Shown piece after piece: positions 37,201-51,899 of a stretch of 64,000 nt of DNA. The position numbers and the translations under genes were made by a program. The notes beneath the pieces were generated by a model. That model did no database searches, was not told the DNA's origin, and saw only the letters and a program-made list of their open reading frames with translations. Source of the stretch: Acanthornis magna (taxonomy: Eukaryota > Chordata > Aves > Passeriformes > Acanthizidae); the NCBI GenBank assembly GCA_036785705.1, contig JAWUZG010000032.1, forward strand, positions 10,496,001-10,560,000, written 5' to 3'. Positions within the stretch are counted from its first letter, which is position 1; the number at the start of each line of letters is the position of its first letter.

Positions 37201-40200
37201 CATACAAAAGCCTTGCACCCACAGCCCACTATGTGAGGTCCCATAGCAGAGTATGACACTCACAGGTTCCATGTCCTTCTTGGTCCTGGCCATCGTGGGT
37301 TCCCACACTTCTCCTGCAGCTCAGCAGCAGCTCGGCCCCTGGAAAACAGAGCTGGGGGAGCACTGCCAGTTCCAGGAAGGAAGAGGTCTGGCCACATGGC
37401 AGTGGAAGTGCCGGGGCAGGGCTGGCCATCAATGCCTCACAGCCACTGGTGCTGATCAGGGTGTGACAGTGCCCTTGGTGCAGTTACACGGGTCACGTGG
37501 CACTATCTAACTACATACAGCTCACATATGTCTTTTAAAGATGTAATTATCACTAAGATGCTGAAGATAATGTCCCAACAACCCATTTTTATCCCCAAAG
37601 AACTAACCAATTTATCCTATTTCCATAGCAAATGCCTTAAGAAAGGTGAACAGACAAAGTAATTTTAAACGGCCTAATTTTTCTCCTAGGGGAATGTTGA
37701 AAACTCCTCTTAAACATCACCCACATCTATCGATATGCAGCACATTACAGGAATGTCAAGTTATCACAAAAGTAACAAGGGAAAGATATTTTTCAATAGA
37801 CATTTATGCAGCAGAACAAATTCTGAAAAGCATTTTTCTTGTCTTTGTTGGGTTGTCGACTTTTTTTCTGAAACAGTGTGAATGGTCCCTTGACATTGAA
37901 TCACCTCTAGCAAAACGGCTTGGAAAGAATCAGACTTGGATGGCTTTTTTCCTTAGTGCACCAAGAGTGCAACTGACTTCATGGAGGGAGAGGGAATGAG
38001 TTGTAGGAAAGAGGTTTCTTCACATCATGGCTAAGGTGAGAGCTGTTTGTGCAGAGCACACTAGTGTACATGGGTTGAACATCAGGAACCCTTGGCCTTC
38101 ACAGAGCTGAAGTCCCTTTCCTGTGGCTGCCCATGAAACCTGGCAGTCACCATTCCCTACCATCACTGCAACTGGTGTTGAAGAGCTCAGGAGGTTCTGA
38201 CAGTGCAACCTTAAGCTCAGTGATTTATCTTGCATCACTCCCAAAGATTATATTGATATGTGACTCTGTTGTGACCTCTATCGGATTTTTTTCCTGTCAG
38301 ATGGTAGTATTTAAAAGGAGAGTTATGATTAAAGACTAAAGAGAAATATTAACATTCTGTTGAGAAATAGCCAAAGTAGGTTCCCTCCCAAAATTATAAG
38401 AACAAAATAAGACTTGTTTTAGGCTCTTGCTTTAATAAATAGTTTGGATGGTCCACTCTTACTTGTGGGGCAAATCAAGTCCTTAAGTTGCTGATGTTTG
38501 GGGATAGTTGAAATTTCTTTATGCTGTGAGGCCAGCTTTATGTCAGCTTGTGCCTGTACTCTTGTAGGTACCAAATTGTCTTTCAGAGTAATTTTCAGAG
38601 TTACTGAAAACAGTGTATCTATGTACACAGGTATGAGGAGAAATGGCAAAGCTCAATAATAAATAGGATTTATGATTATTTATTGTACTTGCTGATCTGA
38701 GTGCAATACAAGTTCTATGTGTTAAGCAACAAAACCCAACACTTAGCTCTTAAACAGGCTTCAGAAATAGGTATCATAACCCTATTTTTCATCCTAAGAG
38801 GGATGATTGCCTACTTCAAGCTTTTGTAGTGGCAGCAAAACTTCTATACACAGATTTCTGTTTCTAAATGTCAGGAGGAAACGGTCAGCCAAGTTCATCT
38901 GCAATTTCACTCTATGAAAAGACCTATAGTATCATCAAGGTCAGGAAAAACACTCTAAATTTAATATATTGCTCAGCCACAGACATTGTCCTGGGAGAAG
39001 AAATGCACATCAGCTTCTATCAATTCAACCTGTGGAGAGTTTCTTAGTGGAAAACAAGCAGGCAATTGTGGCAGCACAGATTTAGCTCTAGCTTTAGACA
39101 CCTATTTTAACCAGCAGCAGAATATTTTGGAGAAAACACTTGAATATACTTTGAATACACCGTGATCTTTTCATCTTCATGGCTTCTAAAAGAACTGTCA
39201 TATAATTCTCTTTTTTTTAACAGCACTTATTTATATTTTGAAAGGCTTCAATTAACCTCTCTTCTTTGAGTTACACACAAACCATTTCTACCCAAAAATT
39301 ATTAAAAATACTTCATCTTATTTACTTAGTCATCAGTCTGAAGTCTTATAATTTCACCTCAAACTCAGAAGAGGGGAAACATCTGATACCATTGCAGAAA
39401 ATTACTAGAGGCTGTATAGTAATAATATCCAGAGGACACTTTAAAGACTCACAAATTTCCTTAGGTAAATCTTTTTCCTCTGGAGCCGACATTGTGGGTT
39501 TATTTTGAAACTACTTAGATTGTGTTATTACTTTCTGTAGAAAAGCTGTAAAAACATATTTTGTATAAAAAAAAAAAAAAAAAATTCCCAGCACTAAGTT
39601 GTTCCTAAATGCCTTGAAAATACAGTGGGAGAAAAAAGGAAAATAAAGCAAAGAAGAGAAAAATGTCATCTATATCATGCTGTACCCAGTAAATATTGCA
39701 AGGTTACATTCCTCCTCTGTAGTCATCCTGCTACAGAGCTCTGTGTGTTATGGATCCTGCACTTCTGCTGATGTGGGCACCTTTTGGGTAGCTGACATTT
39801 TTGCTGCCATGGAAGCTGGAGGGAAACTCTGGCAAGCACTAACTGTAATTTCTTTCCAGATGGATCACGTCCCCCTCAAAAAATGATATTAATCTATCCC
39901 TTACTAAAATTCCTTATTTTAAGTAAAATTTTAGTTCTTCTTCCTAAGAAGTCAACAGAATATGATTTAAGTAATCATAAACTTTAAATATTTTAGCAAA
40001 AAATATATTATCTTAGCACCTGAGCATTGGACTATTTTGCCACTCTGGATGAAATCTCACCTCTTAAAATAGTTGCTATTTTGCTGTTCAGTTCAGGAGA
40101 ATGAAGAATTCTTATACTGAGCACTTCTTTGTTCAAAAATTTTGAAACAGTCCATAAAGTAAAGGCTTAATCATCATTAATGAAAACAACTCCAGTCTTC

Positions 40201-41179
40201 AGTCATTAATAACTGAAGCTATACTTTCATGATATAAAAAGTGAAAATTGTCCTTGTACAAATAAGCTCTAACAAATAGATGTCCAAAATCCAGAGGAAA
40301 GAGTAAAATGCATTGTGTGATTAAACAGACTGACATCCAATATTTTCTGAGTATCCATTAAAATAAAGGGTTTAAATATAAATTGCAGATTGGAGCAATG
40401 TATTCCAGATGTTTTCTGGGTTGGAAAGGAAAATACAAATCAAGTACACAATATTTTTCCATAAGAGATGAAAATGCAGGAGTCCTGTCCCTGCAGTGAG
40501 GGCAGGACAATGCCTAAGACATTCACACAGGCTTCTATCTGGTAGAAGCAGCTACACCCATCTGGGGGTAGCTTATCAATAGGAGAAACAAAGAATAAAA
40601 GAGTTGACTGGGAATGTGAGCATATGAGGGTGTCCTGTTCTGCTTGTTTTTTCCAGTTGGCAGTTTCTGCATCCTGATTTGGAGCTAGCCTGGCATCTGG
40701 AACCAATTCAAGAGAAGCATGAAAAGCTTTGAGGAAAAGTCAGTTTTAACCTGGCTGCTATTTCTGGAGAAGACAGTGCCTTTGCTGCTCCCAGCTCACC
40801 GACTTGATGTCCCGAGGGACTGTCTGTAGCCCTCACTACCGGTTCTAAACAAAAGATTTGCAATGTAGAATAGGGAGCAAAAGAAATTGGAACAACAAAC
40901 CCAGAAATACGGTGTGTTGGAAACCCTGTGCTTCAAGCAAGCAATTAAAAACCCAAATCGAACTCCCCCAGGAAGAAAACTCACAATTTGCACAGTCAGC
41001 TTTATTCACTCTCATGAGGTTCCTCTCACAGCCCCTCGAAGCCACTTGCCATAGAAACAGGGGTGCTGGATTATGTGGCATTCCCTTGGCATATGGCTTT
41101 TTCAGGGTCTGACATTTGATTATAATGTCCATTCTTTATTAAAAAAAGGCTGTACATATTTTTAATAAGAATGCTAATG
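34265..41179. other. intergenic DNA, no gene recognised
   Basis: No gene or named repeat. Low-complexity runs include T18 at 36036-36053 and A18 at 39567-39584. Two locally GC-richer blocks (about 34640-34850 and 37240-37500) support frames on both strands and could be old repeats. A 96-codon minus frame at 35638-35928 has no recognisable domain. Confidence 0.55.
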
Positions 41180-41280
41180 TGTGTGTGCATATGTTGCATA
41201 TATAATAATCTGTATATACATTGAATTATAATATGTAATGTATATCATACTAATATATCTACTATATATATATGAGATAT
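41180..41280. repeat. AT-rich (TA/TG) low-complexity tract
   Basis: A short TG run is followed by imperfect TATA-rich sequence ending in a pure TA stretch near 41262-41271. It is typical degenerate microsatellite DNA. Confidence 0.7.
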
Positions 41281-44200
41281 GAAAGGCATTACATAATTCT
41301 AGAATACTGTCAAAACCAGCCTTTGAATCACTTCTGATTATTGTTCAATGATTTAAAAAGTTGAGTGATACATCACAAACTGCCTTTTTTTCCAATGCAT
41401 TCTCTAGATAGATTCTGCCCCCAGGCAAGGCACCTGTAAGATGCCATGGTTATCAGAGGGGTGACTTATTCCCTAGCATGCACAGGCACAGGCATACAAA
41501 CTTCTAGACAGAAGCTGGAGAGGGGTGCCCTTGCCAAGCTCTTTGCTTCGTGGAGGCTGCAGAACATCTGCAAGGCAATGGCAGTTCATGCACAGACGTG
41601 AACACTCTCTCTGGTGCTCCTCACCCCTTTCCGCTCCTGCATCCATCCTCTTCAATGAATCATTGCCATTCTAAGCATAAAGACCTGGCAGGCTTCACAG
41701 CACCCTCCCAGTCAGCATCAGCTCTGGAGAGAGCAGGAAAAGCCCATGTAGACAAAGGGGTTTAGGGAACTTTGCTCCCAGAGGTATTTCACTAAAGGCC
41801 TGACTGAGGACATGATGTCAATAAATTACCTCTCTGGCAATCTTTCTCTCTAGTGCTGGTTTGCAGCACATTGGCAGCAGGCAAGGGACACTGTTCCCAG
41901 CTGGAGATGACAGAGAGGTTCTCTCAGATGACACAACACCTTTTTCCTTTCTCTCTTTGCTTCTGCAGAAAAGGAAAACACAGCTGCCAGCTCCTGATGC
42001 AAAGCCAGGTCCCAAGCCAGGTCCTCCTCCACCTCCAGCATGTTGTGTCTGGCAGTCAGGATCTAAATGAAGGAGACCACGCCACTGCATTTCCCTGTCC
42101 TAGTCACAGCAGGGAGTGCATCCTTGTGTGCAGCCACTCCTGGGTCACCAGGCTCCTCAGCAATGAGATGCCCTCTTTCTAAATATAGAAACTGGAGAAA
42201 ATGAGAGGAAGGGAGGAGAAGGGAGGAGGAAGAGGATAGCCTTCTGTAAATGCTGTCCTTTCTTCTGTGCATGAGAGTAAGTGGTGTCTGCAGTTTCCAC
42301 AAACTCAGGGGGGGTAAAGGCAGGGAGCCCTGCCCACAGCCCTGCCCACAAACTCCCATCCTTTGTGGTTGGCAGTGGTGCTTTTCTGCTGGAGGGTGGA
42401 AGGGCTGGTCACCAGCAAGTCACTTGGTGTATTTGCAGAAAGACATGGATAATATTTAGGAAGTAGAAGTGGCACCACAGGTAATAAGCACATATTTCAT
42501 TATTATTTAAATATTTTTTAATTTAGTAGTTGTTTAGTGGAAAAAAGCTGTGGAGAACTGGTGCCAGATTTAGCATCAGCAGGGATTTGGATGGGAATTA
42601 CTGACAGAAAGTTACACTGCTTTTTAAAATAAATTTGGCACTAGACACAAGAAAGTTTACCATCACTGCCGCAGAAAAAAAAGATCAATGAAGTATGAGA
42701 AAATACTGGAAATTAATATTTATATGCAGGAATATTAACTGAGAAGCCTAAGAAACATTTTAGTGTTTCCCTCATCTTGGCTTGCTATTCCACATCTTAT
42801 TTTTTCATGTAGAGAAATTAGATTTAGTTTTTATATTTTGGCCTAACTTGGAGGTGATTTCAGAACACTTTTAAGGGAGTGCTCTTCTACTTGTAAATTA
42901 GTCTTATTTGGATATCACACCTATGTGAGAGTGAACATTTTTTAAAATTCAGTAGTCATGAAAGATGACTCATGATGTAGAAAAAACTATGCTGGTATTC
43001 CTTCTGCGCCCTTTAGTACCCATTAAAACCCACTGGAACTGGCAAAAAGTTGTTTAAACGTCTTCCTGCTTTTTATTAACCTGTCAATAGGTGACTGTAT
43101 TTCCCCCAGAAATATTTGGTTCAGTGTTGAACCTCTTTTTTTATTTGTTCAAATATATGGGGTAAACTAGGGTTCAATTTAAAGAACATTTTTACTGTGT
43201 GGAGAAATTATATTAATATGATATTAAAAACTGTCTGTCCTTATTAACAGGAGTTTCCAGAATTTGTCTGCGAGCACTGATGTATTTAATCATTTTGTTT
43301 TTCTTTGAAAGAAACTTAATATATGTAAAAAAGCCTGCTTAATAAGACTAATCATTAAGATATGTTCTGATGCAATGAAAACCCCATAATTATGGTATCC
43401 TAATCTGCTGTTTAATGTCAGTTACATCAGTGAGGTGTCATGTATTCAAGACGTTTCATGGCATGGAAAAGCAGATTTTTTTTTCAGTTCTTTACTTTCA
43501 CAATAAACAAGTTTTCCAGAACTGGGTAAATGGGTCCAATGATCATCATGTCCTTTATGTCTCCAAATCAAATTTGAAAATTGGGTATGATAACAGGCCT
43601 AATAAGATAAAGAAGATTACTTACTTAATATAGTGTGATGCCACATTTGTCAATTAGTTGTCTTTTTAATTCACTGTAAAAGGAGGTGGCTATTGCCAGG
43701 GACTTGTTCTACTCTAATTGGAATCCAGTATTCGTGAAGCATAATCTCCTGTTAGAGCAACTGCATTGACAACCTTCATTTAGTAAAATCCTTATTCTTC
43801 AAATATCAACTGTCATAGTTCCATCAAACTCTGTGGAATAAACTACTCATGCAACTAAAAATAAATGCAAAATTCTCATAAAATAAAAAAATAATTTAAA
43901 AAAATTTAAAAATATATAGTGAAGTATCTAATCTCAGCAGAAGAAAATTTTCCTTATTAAAAAAATGTCTTTCAAAATTCAGATATTTGTTTGCTACCTG
44001 CCAGAGCTGGAGAATGTCAAGATTTATCTTTTGTATGTGGGAAATCAGTGACTGATGGATAATATAAATGACTTTTTGAGAACTAAATTCTGAAGTAGAT
44101 GCTATTATACACTCCCTGGCAGTTAACTGAGTGCTGCTGTATATTATAATTACCTAAGAGTTTCATTTTTTAAATTTTATTTTAAGAAAAACAAACCCTT

Positions 44201-47200
44201 CTATTATTCTGATTACAGTTGATAATCAAACAACTAGCAGAACATGTTTTTATTAAAATAGTGCAGCTCCCTTCAAATGCTTTGTGAAGTCTTGTCTTTT
44301 TTACTCAAGTTTCATTTATGTGAGGAAAAACCAGGTTGAAAGGCTCTAACAATGTCAAAATAGCTCATGTTGACATCTTAGAATGAAAGTGTTATGGGTT
44401 TTTTTCTTGAAATGGCTTTTTACTTTGGTTTTTGTGTTCCATGTAGATGTATGTGAGATGTGTGAAAAATCAAAATTGGAAGGAATTGATCCATCTGAAA
44501 CAATGCATTTTTCATTTTGCTGAACACGTTAATAATCAAGTTTCCAGAAGTGGGATCAAAATGTCTCTAGAAAACTCTAAGGTTTAGAAGGATTTTCATT
44601 CTCCATATAGTTCTAGCTTTGCCTTAAGTTATGGAGCAGAGATGTTCCCAGAGTTACAGATAAAACAGGCTCTAATAACTCTACATGGATGTCTACCCCT
44701 GAAATGTGAACAGACACAAAAGGTTTAAGACATGCAGCTTTTGGGTGTCAGCTTGAAATTCAGAGACACTTCTCTCTGGTGGCTCCATTTAGCAATTCTT
44801 GAAGAGTAGAACTGAAACAGAAGAACCACACTGTCTGAGTATTTTCTTCAAACAACTCTTATCCACCCTGCCAAGGAGATGGAGATGTTCTTCTGTAGAA
44901 AATTAACCCTTTGAAGCCTGAGAAAAGTTCAAGTCTTGCTTTTACCTTTTAAAATTTCCTGCAAACCATGCTGTGGCCACTGGCTTGTGCAAAATGAGTC
45001 TTAGCGACCTCCAAGTGGTTGTCCATGGTTCTCTGCCAAGTTATCCTTGCATCAGCAGAGAAATGGAAGCAGAAGTAGGTGAAATTTGAGGATGATATTC
45101 CAAAAATAGAGGCAAAATAACCAAAATACTTTGGGAAGGCAAGATTATGGTTTTCAGAGGTGGCATGGTGGATTTGTCAGGGACCAGACTTCCCAAAGAG
45201 ATCCAGATCCCCTGACCCATTGGCCACAGCAATGGCAGGTTGTGGTCAAAAGTGTCACCAAGTCTGATCTTGTTTTCTAGCTGGTTTCAGCTGATTGCAT
45301 GCACCCAGTACTGCCCAGAAAAGGTTTGATGCCAGCCAGAAGGAAGGAAGATGAAAAGGCTCCTTCTCAACTGCTGGCATGACCTGCTACCTTGCCTCTC
45401 CTATATGACATCCAAGAGGAATGACAGAGTTGGTGGCAGAGCAGGTCTGAGCACAATTTTAAGTCTTTTATCATCATGATTGCTACCTTTGGGGAATGCA
45501 CTTGATGTCCTCATCCTCAATCTTTTCAGGGATGCTTCTGTAGAAGCACTTCTGAGTCAACACAGGTCAACACAGACCATGGCCAAAAATAAAACCCAAA
45601 GAGGGTGTAGATGTTCTGTTTGATGTTGTGGTTTCAGCCTCCTAGACCTACATCTAGCCAGCAATGGATAGTCCTGTGTGCAGCATCTAAAAATGAGAAG
45701 CAAACTTGCACATTTCCCAGCTGTTAAAACATTGACAGCCCATGGCGTCCCTCTTGCTGTGGCAGCTGTTCACATTCACAGAGCGTGGGCAAGGGGAGGG
45801 AACCACATGCCAAGGCAGGATAACTGGCTGGGCTTTTGGAGCTAATGAATTAGAGACAACGCTACCACTAGGACATTTCTCACAGGAAAGGAAATGGCTC
45901 AGGCAAGCCTGCATGCCCAACTGAAGCTCCTGATCAGGAGAAATGCAAGTTGTCAATGTGCTGAGCACGTCAGAACCCACTGCAGGGTTTCCAAAAGCAA
46001 ATTATGGCTGTACAAACCTCTGTGCCCTCCTGTCTTCAGAGATTAGGCAGATACACAGGACTTGCTGAAAATCCATAAGGACTGGGAGGTGGGATAAACC
46101 AAGGCTTGCACAGTGCTAATTTGTAATTTTGTAATGTGATTCCTCCTGGTTTTGTCCCCAGAATAGGTGATCCTCGGGCTGAATATCAGCTTACCAGTAG
46201 GAAAACCAAAATAATTTAAAATGTGCTATATAAAACCAACTATATAAACAAATTGAGATAATCTCAATGTTTTCCTTGGTTTCTGCTCATTATAAAGTAC
46301 ATGGCAAATTTATTTCCTTTTTCTATTTTTCCCAATAAAATAAGTAAACAAAGTTCTGACAGTATTTATACATACTGATACATTCATGTAAGCCCTTTTA
46401 TCAATACTTTAAGCAACCTCTGTAGAACATAATAAAAAATGACACAGTAAGTGAAACGCCTATCTTTTTCTGTGTTTTTGTTGGTTTTGTTTGGATTTTG
46501 GAGGGGGAGGTTGTTGGGTTGATTTTTTTTTAGTGAATGGAATTTTGAGTGGTGGAAATAAATTCCACTTTAGAAGAAGTTTACAGTACTGTAGTGAAGA
46601 CTATCAGGGGAACCCATTAAAAACTTTTACATAACTTGCTGTTTATAGCAGTCCTGCTATATTATAATAATAGCACTCAGGTATTGGAAAGATTTCCCAC
46701 ATGCTGTAAATGTAGTTGAGTGGTTGAATTCTGATATTTGGTACTTTGACATCCAGTTCTTACTGGAGCAAATATGGGGAGAAGCTACGAACTATGCCTA
46801 TATGCAACTCATTCCATGTTGATTTTTAATACTAAGAAGTTCTACCAGAGCAATACAAACAAACTACAGTACAGGCGATTACACAGACCACATTTAGAAG
46901 TAGATCTCCAGGGAGGAAAAACTGAAGTATTCACTGGATTGACAGGTTTGTGCTCAGAAAACTCTAAATTCACCTGTCTCTCATAAATATAACTACTGAC
47001 TTAATAAAGAATACCAAGACACTGGAAAAATAAGCATGGAAGAGAGATATTTTACGATATAGGCACTATGTACTTTATGTTATCCATACCATGTGGTTTG
47101 TGGCTTGGAACAAAAGCAATTGCTCAGTAATTTGTCCACAATACTAACAACCTTGTATGCCAGTAACCTGCCAATGAACTCCAGCCAGAAATGAGCACTC

Positions 47201-48399
47201 AGGTCCATGTTCCCAGCTGGTTAAATGGTCAGAGGTGCTGCACACACAATAGTCCCTACTGACTTGCTGAAAGTTAATATTCCCTTGCTGTTCTCAGGAA
47301 TTTATATTGAATATATAACTTGATATGGCCAAAGCAGAATGAAGTTTTTGAGCATCTGTGGCATCTCTCTTAGTAAACTAAGAGAGTCAGCTGCTCACCA
47401 AAACCCACGAGCCTGACACTGAGCCAGAGGCACAGTCTACTGCATCCCTTCATAGTCCCTTAGAAATGTACTTGGGGATTTTATCCTACCTCCCCAAGAA
47501 GTGCATTTGGCAAATTCCCTTGCTTCTTACAGCTCAAGCCATTGTGCCATGAGAGTGGTGAGAAAAGGGACAAAGAGCAAAGTGATAGAGGAACCTTGGT
47601 TTGTTCAAATATCAACAAGGTGCCTGCAATCTTTTAAATATTGTATTGAGCTAGTCAATAAGTAGATCAATTGCTTCAGTGGAGAGGGAAGAGGAATGTC
47701 AACATGCCCTCGAGGAGAGAGGAATATCACTTAAGTGGGCACACACTCAGAAGATTGCACTTCAGACTAATATTTTGCAATAAAACAGCAGCATGCCTTG
47801 GTTTTGATATGGGTTTAAACCACTCTTTCATATTGCTATTTCTGTTCTATTTCATATTGCTGCTTCTATTTGAAGCAGAGTTCTGCTTCAACTCAGGACT
47901 GTTTTTTTAAAGTGGTGCTCAATTGCTACATAATTAAATTTTTTAAGGCATTTTAAAGTTATCTACAGGCTGACTGAGTCAGATTTTGATCAGTTGTGTT
48001 TAATAACAGATGTTTGTTCGTACTGTAGAGCAATATACCAACATACTGCAAAATGTTCCATTAGAAATGTGCATTTGTTGTAAGAAGAACATCTAATTGA
48101 TTTACCTTGTGGTAATAATTATTTTACTCTTGGTCATGTATTAAAATAGATGTATTGTATACAATGACAAATATAAAAAACATCTCTCTAACTAACATCC
48201 TCTTGTATCAGAGTTATCCTGGCTGTGAGCAGAGTCCTGTCCATCCATGGTAGATGATTGAAGAGATAAGCAAGCTGTTGTTTCTGAATAGGGAGGACGA
48301 GTGGATGTATATAACCATGGGCTGTTAAATCACCTTACGGATGATAGCAGCTAACTGCCGAAAACTGAGTGAGATCCCATTTAACATCATCTCAAGTAA
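41281..48399. other. intergenic DNA, no gene recognised
   Basis: 41.4-42.4 kb is moderately GC-richer with several overlapping short frames on both strands. 42.5-44.5 kb is AT-rich and nearly devoid of open frames. 46.46-46.53 kb is T/G-rich. I recognise no exons, RNA genes or repeat families. Confidence 0.55.
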
Positions 48400-48520
48400 C
48401 AAATTATTACTCCAATTTTGCAGTTGGGAAACTGAGGCATAGACAGGCCATGTAATTTCTCCAAATCTGCTTGGGGAGACAGCTGGCTGTGCTGATAAGA
48501 AAACACTGATCTCGTAGAAG
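48400..48520 (-). mobile_element. MIR-type SINE remnant (sense on -)
   Basis: The + strand reads 'TTATTACTCCAATTTTGCAG' then 'GGGAAACTGAGGCATAGACA' then 'ATGTAATTTCTCCAAATC'. This follows the reverse complement of the MIR consensus, in which a TTTTACAG..G.GGAAACTGAGGC.CAGAGAGG core is followed by a ..TAA.TT.CC.AA.. block. MIR copies are ancient in amniotes and few are recognisable in birds. The 79-codon minus frame here is not a gene. Boundaries are approximate. Confidence 0.65.
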
Positions 48521-51213
48521 ACTAATGGATTTGTTGTACTGTCCTTCCTACACAAGACATCCAAGACAAATCAGCAGCAGTTAAATCAGAAAACAATCCT
48601 AATTTTGATGCTTTCTCATAAGATCATACCTTTTTCTAAACCCACAATTAATTCTCCCACTTACCTCATTCTATACAAGTACTTCAATTTTAAAGTTGAG
48701 ACCCTAATACAATTCTGGCCAAGATCTGAGTTTCTTTTATGTCCTGTTCCCTTGCTAGCTTTGAAAAGGGGAGTTGTGCATTTTGGGGTTCTCTCCTGCA
48801 ATGCACTATATTGCCTGCACAACTTCCAATTGACCAATTAACTAGAGTGCTTAAAATGTAGAGTTTTCAACAAAGCTGGAATGAAAGTTTCAAATACTCT
48901 ATTCCTCAGCATGCTGAATTATTAGCTCAGACGAATGCTTTTCTGATAAAAAAAAAATCTGCAGAAGTCTCACAGCCCCTCTAGAAAAATTTTATCAGTA
49001 TAAACCTTTCCCTTGTTTATTTTGTAAGCCCTACATCCTAAATTGATCTTAAAGATCCTGCAGAGAAAGGCTTCCTTCAGGCAACTATCTCTAGTGATCC
49101 TGCTACAAACTGATTCTCTCATGTCATAGAAAAAAAGCTTAGTCAAGCCCTGTTCTGCATGCCTCTAATTGGGAACAAAATGTCTGAAGCGAGTATCAAA
49201 TCTCAACTTTACTCGGACAAAGCTGTCAGGAACAAAATGGACAGAAATGTACGAAATGGCAGCATGGCAGATGCTGAACCCCTTTAGTAACACACCTACT
49301 GAAAATCAGCAAACGTGGCGGGACACTCTCAGTTAAGCTCCTTTCCAGATACCTCCTGAAGGTGTTATCTTTGCCTTTCTGTCTCCTTGGAAAGAGTTTG
49401 TGCTCTCCAAATAACTGAGCACAGTTAGGGGTAGAAAGTGGAAGATTTGGGGGCTTCTTTTTCTGCAAAAGAACAATTTAGGGATCAATAAATGCCATGA
49501 AATCCCCTATTTAAATTAGAAATCCCCCCCCCAACAGTTTCTATTCAATACCTTTATACCACTTGTAAATAACGTAGCAGAACTTTTCAGAATTTAAATC
49601 AATAATAAAACAAATTTAAAGGTATTACAGTGTGGTAGAGCTACGACTTGTAACAATCACAGGAGTGATATGGGAATATTTATTTTACGTTAAAAAAAAA
49701 ATTAGATCTGTTATTAAGCATTTTATCTTTGTCAGAGTTCTGTGACAAGACACTGGAATAATCACTCTAGGAGTCACAAAACCCATGATCCTTAGGGAGA
49801 CAAAGTCTTCCAGACCTTCTCCATTTCTTTCTTTCTTACTCCCAAAGCAGAAGCAGACTGAGGATTGGAGCAAGTAATATAGATACCCACAGCTACGCAG
49901 ACAATTGAAAGACAAAATCTTGGGGCAACATATTTTATATTTGCTAGTGGTAAAAGTTCATAAGGTAAGGATGCATTATAAGTAAAAATAAATATATATG
50001 CTTCGTCTTTCTTGTATTATTTTAGCAGAAGAACTGCACAGAAATATTAAATTCATAATTTAAGTTTGTTTACTTGCAGTTACATATTTTTTCAAGAAAT
50101 CTTTAAGCTGCAGATTTCATTTTAAGTAACTGCAAGCATCTGATCTAGTGCAATAGTTTGACAGCTGGAAGGTGCAACATGGAAAATGTGTAGGATTTTG
50201 CATTTCCACAGCCTAGCACCAGTCAGACTTCTACTCTGCTGCTTTTGTAGCAGGCTGTTTCATCAGGTCATGCATTTAAATGAAAAGACATTGCAGTAAT
50301 CAGTTTGAGAAGACTTAAAGCCAGGGATAGAACCTGACTTCCAAAAAGCAATGGAAATATTCTCTAGAGGGAAGCAATTAGAACAATACAGGAAAGTTAG
50401 GTGTTTTTAATGCTGCAGAAGGCAAACAGAGCAGTGCAGCCATGGAAACCATTGCACCAGCAGGTCCTCTCTGATGGAATGCACAGAACCTCAGAGGGGT
50501 ATGCAGAACTACAAAAACTGCCCCTCCTTCCTCTCTCTGCTTCCCGCTTACTTCCTCTTCTGTCTTGATATAAATCATCATCAGTGAACAGGTGAAGAAG
50601 AACTGTCAATCAATATGCCTCTGCGGATTCCAGAGACAGGCTTCTGAAGCTCTTGTCAATAAACAAGAGCTTGTTCTTTCCCCCATAAAATATGTATTAT
50701 TTCCTAGTTGCCCAAAGCTCCAAATCACAAGACATAATTTCTTTTAAAAAATAGAGTCCCACCTGAAATAATTTGCTGGCCAGCAGATGACTGCTGAAAA
50801 ATGCCCCAGTTTTGAGTAGAGGATACACAGCTCCTGAAAATAAGCATAAAACTGTTAGATGGTATATGCAAATGAGCCAAATAGATAAAAATAGGGATTT
50901 TCATAATTTATAAACAGGTGCTAGCAAATAAATGTAACCTACAAAATACAACACTCCATTACTCTTGCCTTACTCTCTCTTAACTAGAGAACCACACCTG
51001 TTATAAAAACCCCTAAAATAACAAAAAATAATGAGTGGTATTCATTACTGATGTTACTCCTCTGAGGCTAGCACAGACACAGTGGGGAACAGTCTGGATG
51101 AGCATTTCAACTACCCTTATTTAGATGAGTGTTGTCACTTAAATAAATTCCATTTAGCAATTGCTCCTGCAAACTCGAATCCTTTTAATATGTAATCACT
51201 AGTGGTAGTCACC
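48521..51213. other. AT-rich intergenic DNA, no gene recognised
   Basis: Only short open frames on both strands, no recognised repeat family and no exon-like structure. Confidence 0.55.
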
Positions 51214-51253
51214 AAAAAAAAAAAAAAGAAAAAAAAAGAAGAAAAAAAAGAGA
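51214..51253 (+). repeat. A-rich tract
   Basis: Forty bases of almost pure A interrupted by single G residues. It could be a simple repeat or an old poly-A tail; no retroposed body is recognised upstream. Confidence 0.8.
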
Positions 51254-51770
51254 TTTAACTCAAGACTATTTTAAAACAATTAAGATACCATACACAATGA
51301 TATTGCAGAGCCATATGAAATACCTCAAAAAGAAATAGAAAACGAACGCAGACCCCTTTCATTGTGTTTTCATAAACTCAACACGTTCATATGATTAGTA
51401 TTTTAGAACTCCAAATAAAGAAGGATCTCCTTGTCTGAAATGCAATTGTTTCAACATACTTTTATGTGGATACTTCTTTACATATCTTCTCCCTTCAGGG
51501 AGTAGCTGAAGACTAGCAATGTTTGTAAATCATTGCGTAAGCAGCCACAGAAATATTTTACCATAGCAGCATTAAATTCATCTTGATGAAATTTAACAAA
51601 ACCCCCTTTTTTTTTACAATTATGTTTTTACCATTATTTACATGTAAATCCAATTGCAGACAAGATGGTGAAAAGACTGAAAGGATAGGGGAGATATACT
51701 TTTGATTTGTTTTGTGGGCGTTGTGGAGCTTTTTGTGGATGGGTTGTTTTTGGGGGTTTGGGTTTTTTTA

Positions 51771-51804
51771 GTTTGGTTTGGTTTGCTTTGGTTTGGTTTT
51801 TTTT
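51771..51804 (+). repeat. short (TTTGG)n tract
   Basis: Imperfect TTTGG pentamers followed by a T run, inside a T/G-rich stretch (51700-51805) directly before the isolated CpG island. Confidence 0.7.
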
Positions 51805-51899
51805 ACTGCATCAATTTTTCTTTGAAATTGCTTTGAGGAATCACTTCCCATTTATTCTGAGATCCACTCTGCCTGCGGGGATGAGTGGGTAAGAAGGAC

